A DNA stretch of 64,000 bases from Rhizoclosmatium globosum (lineage: Eukaryota > Chytridiomycota > Chytridiomycetes > Chytridiales > Chytriomycetaceae): the NCBI GenBank assembly GCA_002104985.1, contig MCGO01000173.1:16331-80330 (forward strand), given 5' to 3'. Below the pieces are notes generated by a model that searched no databases, was not told the origin of the DNA, and was given only the letters and a program-made list of their open reading frames with translations. Shown here piece by piece: positions 11,984-23,559 of the stretch (position 1 is the stretch's first letter; every line of letters starts with the position of its first letter). The position numbers were made by a program, and so were the translations under genes.

Positions 11984-12205
11984 TTATTCGTCTGCGAGTC
12001 TATTGTAGTTGTTTGGATTGGGACTGGGCGATCGCTTTGTGGAAAACAGATCTTTGATTGGAGTCAAACGTTCATCAAAGGACTTTCGCGGTTGACTAGT
12101 CCTTGTGCTGGTAATTTGCAGACTTGAATTAAAATCATTCGTTGGGACAAATACGTGGTTCTTTGGAGCCAAAGAGGCAAGGACGCTAGGAGAGTAGTAT
12201 TGCAT
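11984..12205 (-). CDS. SPSVxAS-family small protein
   Basis: 73 residues starting MQYYSPSVLASLAPKNHVF. The N-terminal 20 residues match the other members; the rest is Ser/Thr/Arg-rich (RTSQPRKSF) with a hydrophobic patch IKDLFSTKR and a hydrophilic end. Intact. Function unknown; the conserved part is the N-terminus, which suggests a binding peptide or targeting signal. Confidence 0.6.
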   Translation of the reverse strand: MQYYSPSVLASLAPKNHVFVPTNDFNSSLQITSTRTSQPRKSFDERLTPIKDLFSTKRSPSPNPNNYNRLADE

Positions 12206-12496
12206 GATTAAGAAAGTTGTTTTGGATGATTTCTGTCAAGAGAATTGGTCGGACTTTATATCATTTTGGTTTAATTTGAGAATCGAACTTTAGTGATGAA
12301 TATTGAACTTTACGTTTTCCCACGATTCGCACTGCCTCCCACATGCTAAGTGCCACTGATTTTATTGCTTACGTGGCTGTGTCTACAAAGGGAGTTCTTC
12401 AGTAGAACCATATCTCTGAGGCTGGTTATTCTGACAACGTTCTGGCCTTTATTTCAGCAATACAAAAGGAAAGAGGTGAATCTCGCAACGCTGAAT

Positions 12497-13370
12497 TCAC
12501 AATCCGTCGAATTTCTTTCCATTTTTTCGTGTCAATTGCAGCATTCGTAAAGAATTTGCATTCCACCACTCATAGCCTTCAGCCTGAGAAGGCAACAAAA
12601 TCATATTCACGACTAGTTTCTGATCCAGAGGCATTCCAAGTTTTTGTAGCATAGCTATGCACATTTCAAGCAAGTTACCATTGAACATTTTGAAGACTAG
12701 TCCTGCATGGACTCTTTTTTCGGCAGAGTCGTACCAAAAGTAGTCAGCTCAAAACAAATAAGAGATCCCGCAATTTTTCATTCACTCCGTTATTGGTAGT
12801 CTTGAGCGTGTAACAAGACAGGTCTCCCTCGTCATCAACAGTTGGCGAAATACGCAAAACAAACGGACTCATGGATTTGACAGCAGAATTATTCTCATCG
12901 GAAATATCCGACGCTTTCAGAAGGTCTTCGAAACTAGTGGTTGCTTGAGGATTCCGCTCCGAAAATATCAGATAGTAGCTTGTTTCCGGGCAAAGCAGGG
13001 TTATCGGCAAAGTTCACGTGAAGGGATAGGACATGGGTCAACGGGCATGAATGGGCAGCGATGAAGTATATTTTGCCATTTGAATAAGATCACAAACATC
13101 CTCTATAGATAAATCTCGCTTGGATTTAAGCTCATAGGTGAGTATGGAGGGCGAAGGATGTGGAAGACTCTGTTCAAGTTCGTTGAGAATAATCTGGAGC
13201 CGCATTGAGATAATTTGGTATGAGATAAGTTGGTAACTTTGCGAGAGATGAACTGATTCAGCCTCGATGCTGCGTTGCCACAATGGTGCCTTTTGGTGCA
13301 ATGAATCATTTGCAAAAAACAAAACCGAGCCACCCACTCGAATATCCAAGAATACACTTAAAGAGGTAAG
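12497..13370 (-). pseudogene. Unrecognised gene broken over three frames
   Basis: Reading on the minus strand, protein-like sequence runs without a gap from about 13370 to 12497 but changes frame near 13045, near 13000 and near 12757, with no GT...AG intron that fits the phases. Segments include SIEDVCDLIQMAKYTSS, then HVLSLHVNFADNPALPG, then YLIFSERNPQATTSFEDLL, and finally FWYDSAEKRVHAGLVFKMF and a C-terminus ending KKFDGL. No in-frame ATG is found at the 5' end. Either a decayed gene or one hit by several sequencing indels. The product family is not recognised. Confidence 0.4.
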
Positions 13371-13446
13371 TATTTCGTTTAAGTGTCAAAATAAGGGTTT
13401 ATTCTCTTATCGTCATTTTTGAGAATTCTGACAATTCAGAGAAAGA

Positions 13447-16400
13447 ATGAGTGACCATGAAGCTACAGCCATACGACGGCAACTGCGAGAACCGCGAATC
13501 AAATCAATTATTAAGGAAACCAAAGTCGTATCTGAGGCCATTAATCAAATAGTCCGTGAATCTCATCTCAACACTCCACTTGCATCAACAGTCATTGCCC
13601 AAGCAAGAGCTTCTCTCAAAAACCCAACGCGACCTTTTACACCTGCACCTGCGAATAGAAGTACTAGTCGAGATGGAGAGCTACCAGCGATCGACGGGTA
13701 AGAATATCTTGCAAATGTTTAATAATTTGCTTAAGACGCAACAGACTTCGTGTATCAGCGGCTCCACACCATCGCCATCGAATTATTCTACCAGCACGGG
13801 CACTCCATCCAAGAAGATTGGATCCGCTTCAGCATCCTCAGCTCCATCAAGCGAGCTCCAAACATCATGATCATAATCCCAACCTTGCTCCAATTCCTCC
13901 ACCACAGAAACCAAACCAACCCCACACCAGTCCAACCCGCAAAATTCCAGCCACGAAAACCACGAATTTCATATTTCCTGAAGGAGATATTGTTTCACCC
14001 GATTCCAAAACCACTGCTCCAACATTCCCAACCACCCTTCAATCGCTTCTTCATCTCCTCACGTCCTTCCCTGAAACATTCAAACACGTGAATACATCAT
14101 CGACACTCCCACATACCCTCTCCCACCTCCATGAAACCCTCATGAACGTCCACACTCAGCTCACATCTATCCAATACCTTCGCGACCCATCCACTGAAAT
14201 TCCGAAACCCGTACTGAAACAGCACAGAGATAAAGTCGTCGAATCCCTTATGAAATGGATGCAAGTCCCGGAAAGCTGCGGGATGGATGTGACGGTGGAA
14301 GTTGAAATGGCGGTTGGTGTTTGTGGTCTTGTGATACGGTTGACGAGAGACGATAGGGTCCTTGGGAACGCATTCAAGTTGTTGTTTAAGTTGAGTAAGA
14401 GTGGAGCGAATGATGGCGCATTTGGGAGGTACAATATTCCAGGTAAAATTTTAACTCTGCGGTTGCCAGTAAGAGGCTAATTTCGGTGTCGATAGATGGA
14501 ATATCACTTTATTTGAATCACTTGACGACGGACAAACGTCTCTTGATAGCGCATAAATGCGACATGGCTATTTATGCAGTCGCAACCTTGAAAAACTTGA
14601 CAACAGGGGGTGAACTATCGTTCGAGTCTGAAAAAGACACTGAGCCATTAATATCGATCATGTCGAGAATGATGTGGTTCTTGATCAAAGTGGGTGTTCA
14701 TAATTCTGTTCCCTATCAGTCAACCTGAATATTTACTTCGCAGAATGACGCAATTACTTCCAAAACAAGCCAACAAAGAGTCTCACAGACAATACAGCTG
14801 TTTATCCAAATTACTCTCACATTCCGTAACCTCCTCACTCTCCACCAGTCCCAAACTCAAACCCAACTTCTCACTCCAATCCCATGCGACACCATGTCAG
14901 CTTCAACGAAACCACTTGAAGTCCTCATAACTATATTATCAACACCTGGACTCTTGGAGAGCCAAGAACTATTACTCACAGTTTCACGAATCCTCAGCAA
15001 AATCAGCCTCGATGAAACATGTCTATCAGCAATGAGCAGCCTGGAGACATGGAACAAACTCGTCGACCTCGTCATTCAATTCCAAAACAAGAAGGTAAAC
15101 GGCTGAATTTTCATACTGTTTTTTCGACGCTGAAACTTAAAAAGATTGATCCACAGCCTCTCCTTGTTCGACTCCTCTTTGTACTTGGGAACTTGAGCAC
15201 ACCGAATGACGCGGATCCTGTGCAGCAAGACTATACAGAGTATTGTGACGATTTTGTGGCTCTGTTTTGGAAGTATGGGAAACGGGTTGCGCGCGACTTG
15301 CGAAAGGAAATTGGATATGCGTGTTCGATGAATGGGGATGGTGGGTTGGAGGAGGAGGATGGGTTTGAGAGTAACGAAAGTGTTGATGAAGAGAGTAGCG
15401 TGTTGGATGGAGGAAAGAAGGGGAAGCATGGGAAGAGGAAAGTTAGTGATTTCGTTGTCGAATGTGAAGATGTTTTGATCAAGGTGAGTTGATTTTGTTC
15501 ATGCTCAGAGTTTATTAAACTGATTTCAAAATAGATTACGAGACTGATTTCAAACATGTCGATCCATCCTCCCAGTGGAGAACAAATGTCGCAAATGATT
15601 GAACTTGAGTTGATGTTGCAACTGCTTGAACTGGCGTGTGCATCTGAATCAAGTCTTGTTCGACATGAAGAACTTGTTCTTAACCTCGCTGGTGCCCTTG
15701 CCAACTTCACTTTCTATCAAAATGAGCAAAACTGTTTGTTTCAACAGTCTATTCAAGTGCTGGAATGTGAGTTCCCCCCTTTATCTTGAATTTGTTTTAT
15801 TGACAGAAAAACCAAGTGATGCTCCCACTCCTTCTGCACGAAAACAATGAGCTTGTTGACCAAGCAACACGAGTATATTCCAATTTATCTCGTCCGTCGC
15901 ATTCCATCGATTCTTCGGACAATTCCATCTACAATTGGATGGCTCAACATCGAGGAGGTATCGAACTGCTCACAATCCTTTTGGAGCATCCATCCAGATC
16001 GATACTCATCAACGTTTGTGGAACTCTACTAAATCTCTTTTGTCCATCTACTGTCTCCCGAAAGGGACCTTTCCAGTGTGCCATGACGCTTGTGAAATGT
16101 GGAGGAATTCACAAGTTACTCGATCTTGTTCAGCAAGCTCTCAGTGATGGGGACTTGGTGTGCACAAGTGTCGCGTGTAAATCACTAGTGTGTTTGATTG
16201 AGCTCCAGGAAGTTAGTGGAGAAGAATGGCTGACTGATGAGGAGGAAGAACGACTGGGTATGCTCATGATTGGATATTTAGATATAGTGGATCCTCCGTT
16301 AATGGATCCACCACCACTGTTGAGAATGCAGAGTCAACAAGATTTGTTCAAGGGAGTTGAGGGCGAGGAAGCAAGTCACCTGCATTACGCGCGTGAACGA

Positions 16401-16559
16401 AATGAAGATAAAATTTCTGGGGAAGAAAAGGAGTTAATAGCAGTCGCCAAGCGTGTATTGCACGTTTTGGGATGTAATGGGGATATCAACGATGCTTTGC
16501 TCGACGAAGGACCCGAGATAGGCCCCAGAATTTCTATTAGAAAAGAAGTTGGAATATAA
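13447..16559 (+). CDS. Armadillo-repeat protein, ARMC2-like
   Basis: Seven exons: 13447-13697, 13745-14442, 14496-14689, 14744-15094, 15157-15483, 15535-15756, 15807-16559; 2,796 nt, 931 residues. The N-terminal 230 residues are Pro/Ser-rich and probably disordered; the remainder is helical armadillo-type repeats (for example LVLNLAGALANFTFYQ, RVYSNLSR, LINVCGTLLNLF). Length and layout fit ARMC2, a cilium/flagellum protein linked to radial spoke assembly in animals; that would suit a zoospore-forming fungus. The donor of exon 6 (GTGCTG) is non-canonical; the nearby GTGAGT would create a stop. A possible 5' UTR intron lies at about 13364-13439. ARM fold is fairly sure; orthology to ARMC2 is inference. 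Confidence 0.6.
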
Positions 16560-16684
16560 CTGATTGATTTCTCTTGTATTCCAAATAGTTCTATTGTTTG
16601 AAACGAGAGTGGAAAGTGGGAGAAAGGCACAGAAGCAACTGCTTTGCAATTTTCACCAAACAAAAAAAAACACGCTATTCAAAG

Positions 16685-19171
16685 ATGGGAGGCCAGACGA
16701 TTACAATCACATCCGAGAGCCAAGTAAGTGCATTTAAAAGCAATTAAATAAGGTAGTTAAGCTGACACGCGCAAGTTCAACCAATTGATCGCTTCTCCTT
16801 CACTGACCATTGTTGACTTTACTGCAACTTGGTGTGGCCCATACAAGATGGTTGCCCCGCGATTCGAGGCTCTTGCGCAACAGAATCCGAATCTCAACTT
16901 TCTGAAAGTCGATGTTGATGAGCAAAAGGGAATTGCAGCCCGCTTTGAAGTCTCTGCGATGCCCACGTTCATGTTCTTCAAAGGCGGCGATAAGCTTGAA
17001 CAGGTGCGTAACTTGTGTGTGTGTGTGTTTGGGTGTTTGTGCATTGGGTGTTTGTTACTGACTTGATTGGTGGGTTGGTGGTTGGTTTAGGTTGTCGGTG
17101 CGGATATTGCAAAGGTGGAGCAGCTGACCTCGTCGCTTGGAGCTGACACCGCTTCTTTGACTGCCGATGAATTGAAGGCACTTGGAAACAAGGCGTTCAC
17201 ATCAGGAAGCCACTCTCTTGCCGTCACCTACTTTTCTCAAGCTATTGACAAGGACCCAAAGAACCACGTTCTCTACTCAAACAGGTAACTATTACCATGC
17301 CTCTTCAATTCAGTCGGCTTATTCGTATCATTAGATCTGCTGCTTACGCCTCCCTCCGCAACTACTCCAAGGCTCTCCTTGACGCTGAAAAGACTGTGGA
17401 GCTTAACCCAACTTGGCCAAAGGGTTACTCTCGTAAGGGTGCTGCATTGCACGGAATGGCTGAGTTCGAAGAAGCTGCCGCCTCCTACAAGAAGGCTCTT
17501 GAGTTGGAACCTGGAAACGCTGCCACCAAAAAGGCTCTTGAAGAGGCCGAAAACCTTGCTGAAGAGCAAAGACGTATGGCTGCCGAGCCAAAGGAAGATG
17601 TGAACGATATGGAAGCTGGTTAGTCACTAGTATCTGCTTGGGCTATTTCTCAACCCTCTTTTTCAGGTCTCGGAAAGCTCTTTGGTGGAGACGTTTTCGC
17701 CAAGATTGCTCAGAACCCAAAGCTTTCTGCTCTCCTCGCTCAGCCTGATTACGTCCAAAAGATTGCCGAGATCCAAAAGAACCCCAGCAACATCAACATG
17801 TACATGCAGGACCCACGTATTATGAACACCATGTTGGGATTGATGGGATTGGATGCTCAAGCGATGGGTAAAGATGAGATGGACTCGAGATTCAAGGAGG
17901 AAGAGGAGGAGAAGCCAGCTCCAAAGCCAGCTGCGTCTTCATCATCTGCAAAGCCCGCACAAAAAGCCCCAGAGCCTGAACCAATGGAAGTCGAGGAGTT
18001 GTCTGAGGAGAAGCAGGCCCGTGCTGCCTCTGACAAGGCCAAGGACGCTGGAAATGCTCTCTACAAGAAGCGCGCTTTCGCTGAAGCTTTGGAGAAGTAC
18101 AACGAAGCTTGGGAGTTGGACTCAACAAACATTGCCGTCTTGACCAACAAGTCTGGTGCGTTAAATCAAAAAAAATGTTTAATATACCCTGTAACTAATT
18201 TGTCCACCTCAAAAGCTGTCTTGTTCGAAATGGGTGACTACGATGAATGTATCAAGGTCTGTGACGAAGCCGTCGAGAAGGGTCGTGAGATCCGCGCCGA
18301 CTTCAAAATCATTGCCAAAGCCTTTGGTCGTATGGGTTCCGCCTACTCCAAGAAGAACGACCACAAGAACGCCATCAAGTTCTACGAGAAGTCCCTCTCT
18401 GAGCACCGTACCCCAGATATCCTCACCAAGCTCCGTGAAGCTGAAAAAATTCAGAAGGAAGCCGAGAAGGAGGCATACCGCAACCCAGAGTTGGCTGACG
18501 CTGCACGTGAGATTGGAAACGAGTTGTTCAAGAAGCACTCATACGCTGAGGCTGTGAAGCACTACACCGAGGCCATCAAGCGTAACGACAAGGACCCAAG
18601 GAATTTCTCCAACCGTGCTGCCTGTTACATCAAGTTGATGGCTCTTCCAGAAGCCGACAAGGACTGTGACGAAGCGCTCAAGTTGGACCCTAACTTCATT
18701 AAGGCTTACATTCGTAAGGCTTCGATTTTGTTGGCCAAGAGGGACTGGACCAAGACGATGGATATGTGTAATGAGGCTAAGGAGAAGGATGTTGAGGGCA
18801 AACACACTGCTGAAATCGATGGAGTTGTGAGTAACTTTTATTTTTCTTGCCCAAAACTGTTGGCTAATGTCAAATTTAGATGGTTAAAGCTTACGCCGGT
18901 CTTAACGAGGTACAATCTGGAGGTGGTAACCGTGAAGAAATCTTGGCCCGTGCTATGCAAGACCCAGAAGTCCAACAAATCATGGGTGACCCAATCATGA
19001 AGACCATCTTGCAACAAATGCAGGAGGACCCTGCTGCTGCCAGAGAGTAAGTACTTTGAGGTTGTGCTTAATTTGTCACTAAAATAATCTCTGTGCAGCC
19101 ACATGAAGAACCCAACAATTGCGGCCAAGATCAGAACCTTGATCAACGCTGGAATTATTCAGACTCGTTAA
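16685..19171 (+). CDS. STI1: Thioredoxin-like domain fused to STI1/HOP co-chaperone
   Basis: Eight exons: 16685-16723, 16776-17003, 17091-17284, 17335-17618, 17667-18155, 18216-18826, 18880-19046, 19099-19171; 2,085 nt, 694 residues. Residues 1-105 are a thioredoxin fold with W32-C33-G34-P35-Y36 and the cis-Pro motif AMPTF. The usual second cysteine is tyrosine, so it cannot perform normal dithiol exchange. From about residue 115 the protein is a full STI1: TPR1, a DP/STI1 module ([20 protein letters not shown]), a charged linker, TPR2A, TPR2B and a second DP module (DPVQQIM-like, MQEDPAA) ending in IQTR. STI1 bridges Hsp70 and Hsp90. The excess over yeast STI1 (589 residues) equals the extra domain. 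All phases close, so the fusion is one open transcript. Confidence 0.92.
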
Positions 19172-19293
19172 AAAATGCATTCTCTTGTTTTGGCCCCCTG
19201 TATCCAATAAACGTATTGTGAATTTACCTTCCTGCATCGAGCATTCTGACATTTCTTTGTTGAACTTCCGCAAAACAACCTGTCAAAACCAAC

Positions 19294-19833
19294 ATGCTCG
19301 ACAACTTTGACTTCCAAGTGTCCTACACCAACAGCACGTGCGATACCTCGATGGCATGGGCCATCAATTTCAACCTACAAAGCCCATGCACTTCAAACAC
19401 GCTAAACCCAGTTTGTGACCAAAGCGGAGATTCGGCTCCAACCAGTTACGGCTGTGCCTCCGAAGCAACCCTCCCGAGCATCGTCACCGCCTTATTCCAG
19501 CCAAAAAGCCACTTCATCTACAAAACCACCTTCAACTCCACAGACTGCTCTGGAACCATCCTCCACTACAACACCATCGCCCTCAACACGTGCATCGTGT
19601 CCTCAACCACGTCGCAGATGTTTAAGCTCGAAAATAATATCCATAACCAGGTTGCTGCGATTTATGGGTTTCAGTCGAACCACTGTTATGGCGCTGCAGA
19701 TGTGAACCCGACTATTTATGCGTTGGACGGGTCGTGTCATAAGCTCTCGGAGACGTCGTTTACTTTGAGTTTGGCGGGTTTGGCTGGAGCTACGTTGCAG
19801 ATGGGGAAGAGTGCTATGAAGCTGGGGCGTTAG
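19294..19833 (+). CDS. Cys-containing orphan protein
   Basis: Single-exon frame of 179 residues from ATG 19294. It has about ten cysteines (CDTSM, SPCTSN, PVCDQS, YGCASE, DCSG, SNHCYG, GSCHK) and several N-glycosylation-type Asn-x-Ser/Thr sites, which suggest an extracellular fold, yet no signal peptide precedes it. A short leader exon could hide upstream in the 120 bp after STI1, but none is clear. No family recognised. Confidence 0.55.
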   Translation: MLDNFDFQVSYTNSTCDTSMAWAINFNLQSPCTSNTLNPVCDQSGDSAPTSYGCASEATLPSIVTALFQPKSHFIYKTTFNSTDCSGTILHYNTIALNTCIVSSTTSQMFKLENNIHNQVAAIYGFQSNHCYGAADVNPTIYALDGSCHKLSETSFTLSLAGLAGATLQMGKSAMKLGR

Positions 19834-19967
19834 CATAAAACCATGTTTGTTGAGAATTTGAAGTGGTGTGTCTTTCAATTATTATTCATTCGTCAGTGTC
19901 AAAATACATAGCATATTTATTATAGAAACATAATTATGATACAAGAGAGGCATTAGAATCCAAACCA

Positions 19968-20114
19968 TCACTTGAGTGATCTTTTGCTTGAGGTTGAGGT
20001 GTTGGAATAATTTGTGTTGGTCTTGTGCAAAGGAATTCCGTATTCATTCCTCCGTTTCGGAGAGAACATCATGTTCTTTGGGATCAAGGAAGCGAGAACG
20101 CTTGGCGACAGCAT
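19968..20114 (-). CDS. SPSVxAS-family small protein
   Basis: 48 residues, intact. It starts MLSPSVLASLIPKNMMFSPK and ends in a Thr/Ser/Asn-rich stretch with KRSLK; the C-terminal helix seen in other members is missing or truncated. It lies 8 kb from the main group, which shows the family is dispersed and not just a local tandem. Function unknown. Confidence 0.58.
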   Translation of the reverse strand: MLSPSVLASLIPKNMMFSPKRRNEYGIPLHKTNTNYSNTSTSSKRSLK

Positions 20115-20405
20115 ACTTGGTGGTGTTGATTGAATTTGGTTGTTTTATGTGGCACTTTTGATCCGATCTTGTCCGTATTTATAGTAGTTCCTGTTTGTTT
20201 TGATCGTAATAATGATTCACTTTTTCGTTCGGAGCTGTTCGATCGTTGTTCCCCTTCTTTTATTGCGAGGTTCAAAATTGGATGCCGCAACACCAGCCAA
20301 TTACTGTGCTTCGTATGGTTGTGACTCATCAATTCCACTAACCCACACCATTAACAATCTTTCAATTACCTTGATTGTACTTAAAATCTCGACTCAAAGA
20401 AAATC

Positions 20406-21607
20406 ATGGGATTGCCACACGACCAACTCGAGCAAATCCAACATCTCGTTCGAGGGATATGTCCATTTTCCACAGCAAGCAATCTAGCTGTAATAATAAC
20501 TGTTCTCGTGACAAAGAGCAAGCAATCGAATTTAGGATGTCTTCAAGCCATTCTCGCCGTTATTGAGTTTTGGCTGTCGATTTGATTTGTTGGATGGTTG
20601 GAAACTCTATCGCGCCAAATAGTACTCTGTGTTCGGTTTTTGGGACTCTGCATCAGTACTCAATAAACGCGTCCAGTTGTTGGTCGTTCATGATCGCGCT
20701 TCACTGCTATGTGATTGTTATACACAACCCAAAGTTGGCCAGCTCGTTGTGGCGATATTACATAATTTATGGTTTTGGTATGCCGGCGCTTTTGACTATC
20801 GCGCTATATATTTCACAGGCTATTCTAAATCGAGGAACTGTAACTGGCGATGCGGATTATCAGTGCTGGATAGCATCACAATATCCCGAGCTACGCGTTA
20901 TATTGTACTTCCCACTGTTGTAAGTCAATCAATTTTATTTTTTTGGTTTCTTCCATTGAGGCGAATTGCGCGACAGATGGCTTCATTTCCTTGGGATTCT
21001 CTTTTTCTACCTCCGAATCTTGGTAATGATTCAAACAAGAACACGGGAGCTGGCTTCAAGTCAAGACAAAACAAATATAGATGAAGGACTGCTTGCAGTA
21101 AAAAGCGATGGCGCGGATACAAGTCGGTCAACAATCCCTGCATCACAATCCTTTTCAGGACCAGCTACAAATCCTAATCCAGTGACACATCAAATAATTT
21201 CCGGAGATTTCAGTCCTGAGGCGTCAATAGCGCATCAGCTTCCCCGTTACTCCTCTCCAATCAAACACAAACACAATCCAAATGTCAATGAACCAGCTGT
21301 TCCTTCAAGACTGACAGTAACAGAAAGCGCTCCGGCCGCAAAAATGATTAGTTCCCGGAATAAGCTCATAACGAAAACCTTTATTGTATCCGTTGGCTGT
21401 TTGATTTCATGGATTCCAGCCACAGCTGTCCGGGTCCTTTTGATCATACCCGGATCAAAAGTCCCATTTTGGCTCAGTTACTTAATGGCCTTGGGATTTT
21501 CACTGAGCGGGTTGTTCAACTCTACGGCGTTTTTAGTTGGGATTTTGTGGGAGAAATGGCCCAAGACTCGACCGAAAGCGAATGGAGGCGTGGATTCGTT
21601 GTCATAA
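20406..21607 (+). pseudogene. Seven-helix receptor (cAMP-receptor-like), disrupted by a 5-nt insertion
   Basis: Exons 20406-20919 and 20977-21607, closely related to the intact copy at 22369-23559. Compared with that copy there are five extra bases around 20579-20594, producing TGA at 20583-20585 in helix 2 and shifting the frame. Beyond that point everything is intact, including NASSCWSF, RGTVTGDADYQCWI, the intron with phase-2 split before WLHF, and the helix 6 signature (SSRNKLITKTF, then WIPAT). Without the insertion it would be 379 residues. Exon length (514 against 509) confirms a single 5-nt difference. Probably a recent pseudogene. Confidence 0.75.
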
Positions 21608-21704
21608 ATGCCGTTCGAGAAGTAAAATAAAACTGTTCCAGGAGGCACCAAAAAAAAAGGCTGACAAAGTCGGTGGAATCAAAAACACGTCAAGTTACTA
21701 TAAA

Positions 21705-22051
21705 ATGGGATTTACGCGTCTTTATTTCTCATCACCTACAACCGTACCTTTTCGGGTAGCAGTAACGAACGGCGCCCCCGCCGCAAAAATGACTAAATCC
21801 TGCAATAAACTGATCGAAAACATTTATAGTGTCAGTTGGTTGTTTCATTTCATGGCTGCCGCCCACGGTAATTTTTTTTATTAGTACCTGGAACTAGAGT
21901 GCCATTTTGGCTAAGTTACTTGACAGGTGTGGGATTTGCCATGAGTGGATTGTTTAACTCTGCGGGGTTTCTGGTTGGAATACTGTGGGATTATTTGCTA
22001 AAAAGTAAGAGTGGCCATAAAGTGAATGGAGGTGTAGATTCTATATCGTAA
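21705..22051 (+). pseudogene. Chimeric relic of a seven-helix receptor gene
   Basis: The first codons (MGFTR) and the 40 bases before them match the start region of the receptor at 23668, but the sequence then jumps to a degraded helix 6-7 region: AAKMTKSCNKLIENIYSVSW, then a frame change near 21870, then VPFWLSYLTGVGFAMSGLFN and an end NGGVDSIS like the copies at 21607 and 23559. Helices 1-5 are missing. It looks like an internal deletion joining two different paralogues after a block duplication. Confidence 0.7.
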
Positions 22052-22368
22052 CTTTAACGTCTTGGGACTCGCAAAATGTATCAGAGAAATAAAGGCCTCA
22101 ACTGTTCCAAAATTCGGGAATGGGGTAAAGAACCAAGAATCACATTACGACTTTTGTATCTTACTCACCTCATTCGAATACTTATTTCCAACATTTTTCT
22201 TCTCTTTTTCTGTTTGCGGAAACAAATGGTGTAGACTGTCTGAGTGGGATATAATGAGGAAGTGCCACTTTTTGTTATACTACGGATCAGTAAACCAATT
22301 TACTAATCAAAACGCAGTTTTCCTCTGTAACTGGACTTATATCGGCGCCATACACCTCAAAAAGAAAA
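22052..22368. other. Spacer upstream of receptor copy
   Basis: About 315 bases between the relic and the next receptor gene, with no supported gene. It presumably holds the promoter of the receptor starting at 22369. No obvious repeat. Confidence 0.4.
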
Positions 22369-23559
22369 ATGGGATTGCCACAAGACCAACTCGAACAAAT
22401 CCAACATCTCGTTCGAGGGATATGTCCATTTTCCACAGCAAGCAATCTAGCTGTAATAATAACTGTTCTCGTGACAAAGAGCAAGAAATCGAATTTAGGA
22501 TGTCTTCAAGCCATTCTCGCTGTTATTGAGTTTTGGCTGTCTATTTCCTGGATGGTTGGAAACTCTATCGCGTCAAACAGCACTTTGTGTTCGGTTTTTG
22601 GGACGTTGCATCATTACTCGATAAACGCGTCCAGTTGTTGGTCGTTTATGATTGCGCTTCACTGCTATGTCATTGTTATGCACAGCCCAAAGTTAGCCAG
22701 CTCGTTGTGGCGATATTACATGATTTATGGTTTTGGTATGCCGGCGCTCTTGACTATCGCGCTATATATTTCGCAGGCTATTCTAAATCGAGGGACTGTA
22801 ATTGGCGATGCGGATTATCAGTGCTGGATAGCTTCACAATATCCCGAGCTACGCGTGATATTGTACTATCCGCTGTTGTAAGCAACTTTCCATGTTGCAA
22901 TTTTTTTCCCAAGAGGCTAACTGCGAACCAGATGGTTTCATTTTCTTGGGATTCTCTTCTTCTATTTCCGAATCTTGGTTATGATTCAAACAAGATCACG
23001 CGAGCTGGCTTCAAGTCAAGACAAAACAAATGCAGAAGAAGGAGTAAAAAGCGATGGTGGCGATACTAGTCGATCAGTTCTCCCAACGACACAATCATTT
23101 TCATTACCAACTGCGAATCCTAATCCAGCATCACTGACATATCAATCAACGTCAAGTGATGGTAGCCCCGATGCATCACTAACGTATCAGCTTCCCCGTT
23201 ACTCCTCTCATATCAAACAGAAACCGTATCCAAACGTTAATGAGCCAGCAATTCCTTCCAGACCAACAATAACAGGCACCGCACCAGCCACGAAAATGAC
23301 TAGTTCCCGGAATAAGCTCATAGCAAAAACATTTATCGTGTCCGTTGGCTGCTTGATATCATGGACTCCTGGCACTGCAATCCGGATTCTTTCGATCATA
23401 CCTGGATACAAAGTTCCATTTTGGCTAAGTTACTTGACAGCGTTAGGATTCTCTGTAAGCGGGTTATTTAACTCCACGGCTTATTTTGTTGGAATAATGT
23501 GGGAGAAATGGCCAAAGTCTGGACAGAAACCGAATGGAGGTGTGGATTCTTTATCTTGA
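22369..23559 (+). CDS. Seven-helix receptor (cAMP-receptor-like GPCR)
   Basis: Exons 22369-22877 and 22932-23559; 1,137 nt, 378 residues. Seven hydrophobic helices. Features shared by all copies in this window: an N-terminal ICPFSxxxN in helix 1, NASSCWSF in helix 3, the second extracellular loop RGTVIGDADYQCWI, WFHF after the intron at helix 5, a long Ser/Pro-rich third intracellular loop, then SSRNKLIAKTFIVSVGCLISW with Pro-Ala/Gly-Thr in helix 6 and a short C-tail. The GD..Y.CWI loop is reminiscent of Dictyostelium cAMP-receptor-like proteins. Ligand unknown. Intact sister of the disrupted copy at 20406. Confidence 0.8.

Noticed and set aside
12497..13370. Assignment of the broken gene to Mediator subunit 4
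   Set aside because: A short stretch (IEDVCDLIQMAKYTSS) looked similar, but the rest did not fit and frames are disrupted.
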